Assembly (NCBI GenBank): GCA_947074265.1
Contig: CAMTPD010000098.1
Coordinates: forward strand, 1 to 6,292
Direction: 5' to 3'
Origin: an uncultured Porphyromonadaceae bacterium
GTDB taxonomy: Bacteria > Bacteroidota > Bacteroidia > Bacteroidales > CAMTPD01
Length of the DNA: 6,292 nucleotides
In this document: piece by piece, positions 1 through 5,190 of the stretch
Layout of the letters: each line of letters starts with the position of its first letter
Position numbering within the stretch: the stretch's first letter is position 1
Notes under the pieces: model-generated
Database searches by the model: none
Told to the model about the DNA's origin: nothing
What the model saw: the letters and a program-made list of their open reading frames with translations, nothing else
Program-made: the position numbers and the translations under genes

Positions 1-2
1 AA

Positions 3-1253
3 GATCAGCCTGTAATTGATGCTTTAGCCGAAAATGTAGTAGCTACGCAACGTGGTACTGTAGTTTCGAAAAAAGGTGTGCAAATTAGCACCATCGAGCA
101 TGCGATGGCAGCTCTTTATGCTTATGAAATAGATAACTGTCTTATCGAAGTTAATGCTCCTGAGTTTCCAATTTTAGGTGGTAGTGCAAAGCATTACGTA
201 GAAGAAATTGAAAAAGCAGGTATTGTAGATCAAAGTGTTTCGAAAGATTATTATATCGTTAAAAATAAGATTGAAGTAAGAGATGAAGAGACAGGCTCTT
301 CTCTTATCATTCTTCCGGATGATAAGTTCTCTGTAAATGCTTTGATTTCATTCGACTCTGCTGTGTTGTCTAATCAATTTGCAACATTAAATGATTTGAG
401 TGAATTCAACGATGAGATCGCTGCTTCACGTACATTTGTATTTGTAAGAGAAGTTGAAGCTTTGATTCAAAATAATTTGATCAAAGGTGGTGACCTTGAT
501 AATGCAATTGTAATTTACGATCAAAAAATTAGCCAAGAAGATCTTGATAACCTAGCCGATACGATGGGTATTGAGCATAAAGTGGTTAATGAACTTGGCT
601 ATATCAATAACAAACCTTTAGTCTTTGTGAATGAGCCTGCTCGTCACAAACTATTAGATATTATTGGAGATATTGCTCTTATCGGTAAACCGATCAAGGG
701 TAGAATCATTGCTACTCGTCCGGGACATAAGATTAACAATCAATTGGCTCGTATGATTCGCAAAGATATCAAGCAAAATGAAGTACAGGCTCCTCTATAC
801 AACATTTGCAACACTCCGGTAATGGATATCAATAAGATCAAGGGATTACTTCCTCACCGTTATCCATTCTTGATGGTTGATAAGATCATCGATTTAGGTA
901 GCGACTTTATCGTAGGTGTGAAGAATGTAACAACAAACGAACCGTTCTTTATGGGGCACTTCCCGGAAGAGCCTGTTATGCCGGGTGTATTGCTTGTTGA
1001 AGCGATGGCACAAACCGGAGGTTTACTTGTCCTAAACTCTGTAGATGAACCACAACGTTATTCGACATATTTTATGAAAATCGATGCCGTTAAGTTCCGT
1101 CAGAAAGTGGTGCCGGGCGATACTGTAGTATTTCGCCTAAACCTGCTTACCGAAATTCGTCGTGGATGCGCCTATATGAAGGGATATGCATTCGTAGGTG
1201 AAAAAGTGGTTTGCGAAGCGGAGTTTATGGCTCAAATAGTTAAAAACAAATAA
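3..1253 (+). CDS. lpxC-fabZ: Bifunctional UDP-3-O-acyl-GlcNAc deacetylase / 3-hydroxyacyl-ACP dehydratase (LpxC-FabZ fusion), 5'-truncated by window edge
   Basis: The LpxC half is the zinc deacetylase that commits UDP-3-O-acyl-GlcNAc to lipid A synthesis; the FabZ half dehydrates 3-hydroxyacyl-ACP in fatty acid elongation. Both are cytoplasmic. The frame is open from base 3, so the 5' end is missing. The GTG at 78 is an internal Val codon, not a start, because the 25 codons before it read as LpxC (RGTVV, then STIEH). Of 416 visible residues, LpxC covers about 1-245, with Glu32/His33 in TIEH, His215-Lys216-Asp219-Asp223 in RHKLLDIIGD and His242 in PGHK. These match the E. coli zinc ligands and active site (His79, His238, Asp242, His265). 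FabZ covers about 272-416, with LLPHRYPFLMVD, His319 in GHFPEEPVMPG and Glu333 in VEAMAQ, the catalytic pair. The fusion is normal for Bacteroidetes; from the family's usual size of about 460 residues, some 45 are missing. lpxA follows after 12 nt, so the two are probably cotranscribed. Confidence 0.97.
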   Translation, partial: DQPVIDALAENVVATQRGTVVSKKGVQISTIEHAMAALYAYEIDNCLIEVNAPEFPILGGSAKHYVEEIEKAGIVDQSVSKDYYIVKNKIEVRDEETGSSLIILPDDKFSVNALISFDSAVLSNQFATLNDLSEFNDEIAASRTFVFVREVEALIQNNLIKGGDLDNAIVIYDQKISQEDLDNLADTMGIEHKVVNELGYINNKPLVFVNEPARHKLLDIIGDIALIGKPIKGRIIATRPGHKINNQLARMIRKDIKQNEVQAPLYNICNTPVMDINKIKGLLPHRYPFLMVDKIIDLGSDFIVGVKNVTTNEPFFMGHFPEEPVMPGVLLVEAMAQTGGLLVLNSVDEPQRYSTYFMKIDAVKFRQKVVPGDTVVFRLNLLTEIRRGCAYMKGYAFVGEKVVCEAEFMAQIVKNK

Positions 1254-1265
1254 GTATTACACAAG

Positions 1266-2045
1266 ATGAATCAACCTTTAGCTGCTATTCATCCCGAAGC
1301 AATAATTGGTAAGAATGTTACAATCGATGCATTTGCAGTGATTGATAAAAATGTTGTAATTGGTGACAATTGCCACATCTACTCACATGCTGTTATTTTG
1401 GATGGAGCTCGCATTGGAAACAATTGTCGTATTTTTCCGGGAGCCGTTATTGCGGGTGTCCCTCAAGACTTGAAGTTTCAAGGAGAAGCTACTACTGCCG
1501 AAATTGGTGATAACACAACCGTTCGTGAGTGTGTGACTGTAAACAGAGGTACTTTTGCAAAAGGGAAAACAGTAGTTGGAAAGAATTGTTTGCTTATGGC
1601 TTACTGTCATATTGCGCACGATTGTGAGATAAAAGACAATGTAATCATTGGTAATGCATCACAAATCGCCGGGGAGGTTGAAATTGATGATCACGCTATT
1701 GTTAGTGGAGGTACATTGGTTCATCAGTTCTCGCGAATTTCATTGCATACGATGATTCAAGGTGGTTCTCGTGTAGGAAAGGATATTCCTCCTTATACAC
1801 TTGTAGGTAGAGAACCTATTTCATATGCCGGTATCAATATTGTAGGCTTGAGAAGAAGAGGTTTTTCAAACGAACAAATCTTCCTTATTCAGGACATTTA
1901 TCGTACACTTTATAATTCAGGTCTTAATACGACTGATGCATTGGAGCGTATCGAAAAAGAATATCCTGCATGTACTGAACGTGATGTGATTCTAAACTTT
2001 ATTAAATCATCTAAGCGTGGTATTGTGAGAGGTTATATGGGCTAA
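1266..2045 (+). CDS. lpxA: Acyl-ACP--UDP-N-acetylglucosamine O-acyltransferase (LpxA)
   Basis: LpxA carries out the first lipid A step, moving a 3-hydroxyacyl chain from ACP to the 3-OH of UDP-GlcNAc in the cytoplasm. The 259-residue length fits the family (262 in E. coli). Residues 1-190 are left-handed beta-helix hexapeptide repeats of the type IGDNCH, IGNNCR and VGKNCL; the rest is the helical C-terminal domain beginning near the conserved GLRRRGF (194-200). The catalytic His is His118 in CHIAHDC, equal to E. coli His125, and His153 in VHQF equals His160. Gly166 aligns with E. coli Gly173, the acyl-chain ruler residue; a glycine there leaves room for a long chain, in line with the long 3-hydroxy fatty acids known in Bacteroides lipid A. 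The ATG is chosen because it gives the normal N-terminus and lies 12 nt after the lpxC-fabZ stop. No clear Shine-Dalgarno sequence is present, as is usual in Bacteroidetes. Confidence 0.97.
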   Translation: MNQPLAAIHPEAIIGKNVTIDAFAVIDKNVVIGDNCHIYSHAVILDGARIGNNCRIFPGAVIAGVPQDLKFQGEATTAEIGDNTTVRECVTVNRGTFAKGKTVVGKNCLLMAYCHIAHDCEIKDNVIIGNASQIAGEVEIDDHAIVSGGTLVHQFSRISLHTMIQGGSRVGKDIPPYTLVGREPISYAGINIVGLRRRGFSNEQIFLIQDIYRTLYNSGLNTTDALERIEKEYPACTERDVILNFIKSSKRGIVRGYMG

Positions 2046-2098
2046 TCACAGTTTTGAAAATGTATTTATCGCTTGTTGCGGTAACTGTAAAATAAGTT

Positions 2099-2151
2099 CT
2101 CCCCTATTGCAAGTAATGTTTGTTATTTGCAATAGGGGAGATTATTTTTTT
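2099..2151 (+). terminator. Rho-independent terminator of the lpxC-fabZ/lpxA operon
   Basis: A perfect 14-bp inverted repeat (arms 2099-2112 and 2127-2140, CTCCCCTATTGCAA and its complement) is followed by seven T residues at 2145-2151. The stem can extend into the 14-nt loop through three A-T pairs and two G-T wobbles. It lies 53 nt after the lpxA stop. There is no T-run on the opposite side, so it works in the + direction only. Confidence 0.93.
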
Positions 2152-2347
2152 ATATATTCACGATGAGTAAAAATAGTTCGTATACATCTGTATTTTATTA
2201 ATGCAAAATATAAGTGAAGGCTTATATGAGAAAGAAAATATAAAATAAAAATAGACAGTAATAATCATTTTATATTTCTTGTTTGTTAATGAAGTTAGAA
2301 TAGCACAAAGAGTCTCTCTAATGATATACTCTTGATGAAAAACGATA
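2152..2347. other. AT-rich intergenic spacer without a recognisable gene
   Basis: No credible coding frame, tRNA or known RNA motif is visible between the lpxA terminator and the next promoter. The longest start-to-stop run noticed is a 12-codon frame at 2163-2201, which I do not regard as a gene. The only structure is an A/T-only imperfect inverted repeat, listed separately. The stretch may hold upstream promoter elements of the following operon, but nothing in it proves this. Confidence 0.6.
2232..2280. repeat. Imperfect A/T inverted repeat in the spacer
   Basis: The arm AAGAAAATATAAAAT (2232-2246) is complementary to ATTTTATATTTCTT (2267-2280) with one bulged base; the spacer is 20 nt. 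It lies about 100 bases upstream of the promoter at 2348-2378. Since the arms are almost entirely A and T and the whole spacer is AT-rich, it could arise by chance. No T-tract follows, so it is not a standard terminator. Confidence 0.35.
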
Positions 2348-2378
2348 TTAGATAATACGAATAAAATTACTACTTTTG
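2348..2378 (+). promoter_or_regulatory. Bacteroidetes-type sigma-ABfr promoter for the ORF3-like/miaA operon
   Basis: TACTTTTG at 2371-2378 matches the Bacteroides -7 consensus TAnnTTTG exactly. TTAG at 2348-2351, 19 nt upstream, is a one-mismatch match to the -33 TTTG box at the usual spacing. Transcription would begin near 2385, giving a leader of about 15 nt before the ATG at 2400. This is a motif match only. Confidence 0.65.
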
Positions 2379-2399
2379 AACTCAGAAAACAGAATAACT

Positions 2400-2960
2400 A
2401 TGGTATTTAGATTTTTAATCCTATCAGATGAGGTTGATGACTTTAAAAGAGAGATTCTGATTGATTCGGAAGCGACTTTTCAAGATCTTCAAAATGCAAT
2501 TTTAGCGTCAGTTGGTTTCACAAATGACCAAATGACTACATTCTTTATTTGCGAAGACGACTGGAGCAAACAAACGGAAGTTACGCTAATGGAAATGGAT
2601 ACCAATTACGAAGATGATACATTCGTGATGGACGTAACCAAGCTCGAAGAACTTCTTGAAGATGAAAAGCAAAAGCTATTGTTTGTTTTCGATATGATGG
2701 CAGAAAGAGCATTCTTTATGGAGCTACTTGAGATTCTTCCAGGCAAAAGCCTTGAAAGACCTAAGTGCTCATTGAAAGAAGGAGATGCTCCGGTACAAGT
2801 GATGTCATTCGAAGAGTTTGAAACAAAAACAACTTCTGCAGATATTGGTGAAAACTTCTATGGAGACGAAGAGTTTGATATGGATGAGTTAGATCACGAT
2901 GGATACGAAAGTTTGTCAGATGATATGTTGAGTGAAAACCCATACGACGATCGCTATTGA
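2400..2960 (+). CDS. Conserved Bacteroidales protein, plasmid pRiA4b ORF-3-like (IS1096 passenger TnpR-like), acidic C-terminus
   Basis: This is a 186-residue protein of unknown function, probably cytoplasmic, with no signal peptide or membrane segment. It resembles the pRiA4b ORF-3 family: an N-terminal strand-helix stretch (MVFRFLIL, then [11 protein letters not shown] at 25-35), FFICEDDW at 48-55, and a [21 protein letters not shown] stretch (92-112) in the place of the family's YxYDFGDxW strand. The tail is strongly acidic: residues 151-186 have 15 Asp/Glu and one Arg. The start is ATG 2400, not the in-frame TTG at 2376. That TTG lies inside the exact TAnnTTTG promoter box, and the ATG start begins with the MVxRFLIxSDEVDDF sequence I recall from Bacteroides homologues. 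The stop overlaps the miaA start by one base, so coupling with MiaA is likely. Despite the family's names, there is no sign here of a resolvase or a mobile element. Family placement is moderately sure; function is unknown. Confidence 0.82.
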   Translation: MVFRFLILSDEVDDFKREILIDSEATFQDLQNAILASVGFTNDQMTTFFICEDDWSKQTEVTLMEMDTNYEDDTFVMDVTKLEELLEDEKQKLLFVFDMMAERAFFMELLEILPGKSLERPKCSLKEGDAPVQVMSFEEFETKTTSADIGENFYGDEEFDMDELDHDGYESLSDDMLSENPYDDRY

Positions 2961-3865
2961 TGAAGTCGGTTGTAGTTTTACTCGGGCCTACCGGAGTGGG
3001 AAAGACAGAGCTTAGTTTAAGACTGGCAGAACACTTCGGCTCGCCGATTATTTCATCAGATTCGCGTCAGATCTATAAAGGTCTTGTTGTGGGAACAGCA
3101 GCACCAACTATCCAGCAAATAGAACGAGTGAAACACTATCTAGTTGGAGAACTTGATCCTATAGATTACTTTAGTGCCAGTAGATTTGAAGAAGAGGCCC
3201 TAAAGATTATCTATGAACAGCATACCTCGAAAGATGTTGTATTTGTTTCAGGTGGTTCGATGATGTATATTGACTCACTATGCAATGGTATCGATGACAT
3301 TCCTTCCATTGATCCGGAGCTACGAAAAGAAATGGTTCATTTTTATGAAACAGAAGGCCTGGATGCAATCCAAGAGAAACTAAAGGAGCTTGATCCTGTT
3401 TTTTACGATCAAGTAGACCTCAAAAATCACAAGCGAGTGCTTCATGCCATTGAAGTGTGTATCCAAAGTGGAAAGCCTTACTCGGAGCTTCGAAAGAATA
3501 AGAAGAAAGAACGACCTTTTCAGATCATTAAGATCGGACTGATTCGTGACCGAGAAGAGCTTTATGAGCGTATCAATTTGCGTGTGGATGAAATGATGAA
3601 GGATGGCTTATTAGAAGAAGCTCGTCTGTTTTACTCCCAAAAGCATCTCAACTCGCTTAATACTGTAGGGTATAAAGAGATGTTTAAGTATCTTGATGGC
3701 GAATGGTCTCTCGATTTTGCTATTGAAAAAGTGAAGCAAAACTCTCGAATTTATTCGCGAAAGCAAATGACATGGTTTAAGCGTGATCAAGAAATTAAAT
3801 GGTTTCATCCCGAACAAGAATCTGAGATTTTGGAATATATCAACGAACAGATTAATAATAAATGA
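2960..3865 (+). CDS. miaA: tRNA dimethylallyltransferase (MiaA)
   Basis: MiaA transfers a dimethylallyl group from DMAPP to N6 of adenosine 37 in tRNAs that read UNN codons, stabilising codon-anticodon pairing. The protein has 301 residues (316 in E. coli). Visible motifs are the P-loop GPTGVGKT (9-16), [10 protein letters not shown] (32-41) with Asp34 as the presumed catalytic base, GTAAPT (45-50), GGSMMY (98-103), KRVLHAIEV (158-166), TVGYKEM (235-241) and the C-terminal [11 protein letters not shown] (266-276), equivalent to E. coli KRQITWLR. The start is ATG 2960, sharing its A with the upstream TGA (TGATG). A TTG one codon earlier is in frame but is not needed. The gene appears coupled to the ORF-3-like protein and ends at a strong hairpin. 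Bacteroides species often carry two MiaA paralogues, so a second copy may exist elsewhere in the genome. Confidence 0.97.
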   Translation: MKSVVVLLGPTGVGKTELSLRLAEHFGSPIISSDSRQIYKGLVVGTAAPTIQQIERVKHYLVGELDPIDYFSASRFEEEALKIIYEQHTSKDVVFVSGGSMMYIDSLCNGIDDIPSIDPELRKEMVHFYETEGLDAIQEKLKELDPVFYDQVDLKNHKRVLHAIEVCIQSGKPYSELRKNKKKERPFQIIKIGLIRDREELYERINLRVDEMMKDGLLEEARLFYSQKHLNSLNTVGYKEMFKYLDGEWSLDFAIEKVKQNSRIYSRKQMTWFKRDQEIKWFHPEQESEILEYINEQINNK

Positions 3866-3892
3866 CAAAATATAGAATATATGTTGTCATAT

Positions 3893-3937
3893 AAAAAAGC
3901 TCATAAAATCAAGCAATTGATTTTATGAGCTTTTTTT
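3893..3937. terminator. Perfect 20-bp hairpin, probable bidirectional terminator between miaA and the PCMD gene
   Basis: Arms at 3893-3912 and 3917-3936 are perfectly complementary over 20 bp and closed by a GCAA (GNRA-type) tetraloop. The + strand ends in T7 at 3931-3937; the - strand reading ends in T6, complementary to A6 at 3893-3898. It lies 27 nt after the miaA stop and downstream of the convergent PCMD gene, so it can serve both transcripts. Confidence 0.92.
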
Positions 3938-3963
3938 ATGTATTAGCTTTAGAAACAATGTAT

Positions 3964-4037
3964 ACTTTTTTCAAGAACCTTACTTACTTTTTTTAAGAAC
4001 CATGCATGGTTTTTTCATAAAGTAAGTAAGGTTTTTA
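3964..4037. repeat. Nested palindrome with internal direct repeats in the convergent spacer
   Basis: An outer perfect 15-bp inverted repeat (AACCTTACTTACTTT at 3976-3990, complement at 4019-4033) encloses a perfect 14-nt palindrome, AACCATGCATGGTT at 3998-4011. Two direct repeats, ACTTTTTTCAAGAACC (3964-3979) and ACTTTTTTTAAGAACC (3986-4001), differ at one position; each GAACC opens the left arm of one of the two palindromes. A T5 run at 4032-4036 follows on the + strand, so it could be a second terminator, but the layered repeats go beyond a simple hairpin. The remaining spacer, 4038-4109, has no gene; it contains only ATATTCAAAA (4045-4054), whose complement is at 4096-4105. Confidence 0.75.
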
Positions 4038-4109
4038 TCTGGACATATTCAAAATATTTAGATGAAAAAGAAGTGTCAGGATTCTCCATAGCTGCTTTTG
4101 AATATAGGA

Positions 4110-5132
4110 CTAGTATGCAAGTTTTACGTTGTCTACCCAGATTGTATTTCCAGGTGAGCCGATATATGCACCGCCGTGGCTTGAAGAGATCTGAACCATT
4201 AAATGTGTGGGTTGTTCATTTGCTTCAGCCCAACCTATTTCTTGAATTGGAACCACTTTTCCTGCTTTATTCTTTGCATATTTTACATCGTCACCAGTGT
4301 AAAGTTGCATTTGAGTTTTAAACTTTGCATTGGAACGGATGTCTCCATAAAGCACTTCTACAGGGTGTTCATTAATCCAGTTTGGGGTTGTTTTATGAAT
4401 GCGTTCACTTCCGGTACCTACACGTTTGGCAAAGATATTACCGTCTGCATCTTCCCATCTTTTTTGTAGTAAGATTGTGATTTCTGCATAATCTTCACCA
4501 GGAACATCAGTCATTTTCCCAAAACCAGTTGCTTTGATACGATCTTTCTCTCCTGTAACTTTCATTTTATAGTCAAGAAGAAGGGCTTTAGGGCGTTTTG
4601 TAAATGGAACTCCCATGGCAAGCTTGCTTTGTGGGTTCTTAGTGCTTTTGATAGGCTCTTGTACCTCTCCTAGAAAGAGTGTGCCTGAAGCAAGAACAGT
4701 AATGTTGACAATCCCAAGAACTTTGCATGTTTCCATACGGGTTTCAAGGCGTGCACATTGACCGTTATCTCTTTTCTCTGGATAAACCGTAACACTTGTT
4801 TTGGTTACGCCTACATTAGCCATAACATTTGATGTTGCCCAAGGTGATTTTGGATTAGCCTTATAAGCGATGTTGCCAATAATTGTGTCTGTTGGAGCAA
4901 CCTCAAAAAGAAGTCGTTTATTTCCTCCTAATATTGCAGATTCTTCAATCTCGCGAACCACCCATTGATTGAAGTTGCCCATCACAATAGGTTCTACGCT
5001 GTTGTATTTTGTGACAGGTGCAGATTGTGCAATTATTTGTCCTGATGTTAGTAGCATCATACACAATGATCCTATCGAAACAAATTGTTTGATCTGCTCT
5101 TTCATCTTATTCATTTTGCGTTTAGATATCAT
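4110..5132 (-). CDS. Secreted PCMD-domain protein (putative carbohydrate metabolism domain, PF13201-like)
   Basis: This is a 340-residue exported protein of unproven function; PCMD proteins are common in Bacteroidales and are guessed to bind or act on carbohydrate. The N-terminus carries a signal peptide: basic residues, a hydrophobic core at about 18-35 (FVSIGSLCMMLLTSGQII), then AQSAP, a likely signal peptidase I site near 36-38. Cys24 sits inside the core without a lipobox, so it is not a lipoprotein. The mature part looks beta-rich and carries stretches I recall from Bacteroides homologues: PWATSNVMANVGVTKT, LETRMETCKVLG (128-140), ASGTLFLGE (148-156), VPFTKRPKALLLDYKMKVTG (175-194), LLQKRWEDADGN (221-232), and SSSHGGAYIGSPGNT then IWVDNVKLAY at the C-terminus. 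Starts at Met1, Met7 (5114) and Met10 (5105) are all possible; Met10 gives the tidiest signal peptide. It follows the sulfotransferase gene by 58 nt with a hairpin between. I see no catalytic motif. Confidence 0.87.
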   Translation of the reverse strand: MISKRKMNKMKEQIKQFVSIGSLCMMLLTSGQIIAQSAPVTKYNSVEPIVMGNFNQWVVREIEESAILGGNKRLLFEVAPTDTIIGNIAYKANPKSPWATSNVMANVGVTKTSVTVYPEKRDNGQCARLETRMETCKVLGIVNITVLASGTLFLGEVQEPIKSTKNPQSKLAMGVPFTKRPKALLLDYKMKVTGEKDRIKATGFGKMTDVPGEDYAEITILLQKRWEDADGNIFAKRVGTGSERIHKTTPNWINEHPVEVLYGDIRSNAKFKTQMQLYTGDDVKYAKNKAGKVVPIQEIGWAEANEQPTHLMVQISSSHGGAYIGSPGNTIWVDNVKLAY

Positions 5133-5146
5133 TAGTAGTGAAAGTA

Positions 5147-5178
5147 AAAGCCGGATGAGGTAAGTCGCATCCGGCTTT
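5147..5178 (-). terminator. GC-rich hairpin between sulfotransferase and PCMD genes
   Basis: An 11-bp perfect stem (AAAGCCGGATG at 5147-5157, CATCCGGCTTT at 5168-5178) has a 10-nt loop. Read on the - strand, it follows the sulfotransferase stop by 12 nt, and its second arm ends in TTTT followed by ACTTTC. This looks like an intrinsic terminator with a broken U-tract, or a partial terminator or mRNA-processing hairpin that sets different levels for the two genes. I found no good TAnnTTTG box between it and the PCMD start. Confidence 0.7.
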
Positions 5179-5190
5179 CCGTTATCTTAT

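Noticed and set aside
78..80. GTG at 78 as the lpxC-fabZ start
   Set aside because: The frame is open back to base 3 and the upstream residues (NVVATQRGTVV) are LpxC sequence, so the gene is cut by the window edge.
2163..2201. 12-codon frame starting at ATG 2163 in the spacer
   Set aside because: It is too short, lacks a ribosome binding site or nearby promoter, and the peptide has no recognisable feature.
2957..2959. TTG at 2957 as the miaA start
   Set aside because: It is immediately followed by ATG 2960, which forms the standard TGATG coupling junction and the usual MiaA N-terminus.
2400..2960. Reading the ORF-3-like gene as part of an insertion sequence or resolvase
   Set aside because: There is no transposase, no terminal inverted repeats and no target duplication; the gene sits in a tight operon with miaA.
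3964..4001. The 16-nt direct repeats as a CRISPR fragment
   Set aside because: There are only two copies, which are T-rich and 22 bases apart start to start, with no regular spacers and no cas genes.
4073..4469. Open frames on the + strand opposite the PCMD gene (4073-4321 and 4203-4469)
   Set aside because: They are antisense shadows of a well-supported coding region, with cysteine- and phenylalanine-rich composition and no family resemblance.
5058..5066. Lipoprotein signal around Cys24 of the PCMD protein
   Set aside because: The cysteine is in mid-core and preceded by Gly-Ser-Leu, not a lipobox; AQSAP downstream fits a signal peptidase I site better.
5139..5146. TACTTTCA on the - strand as a -7 box for the PCMD gene
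   Set aside because: It has two mismatches in the TTTG half, no TTTG-like box at 19-21 nt upstream, and lies at the hairpin edge.
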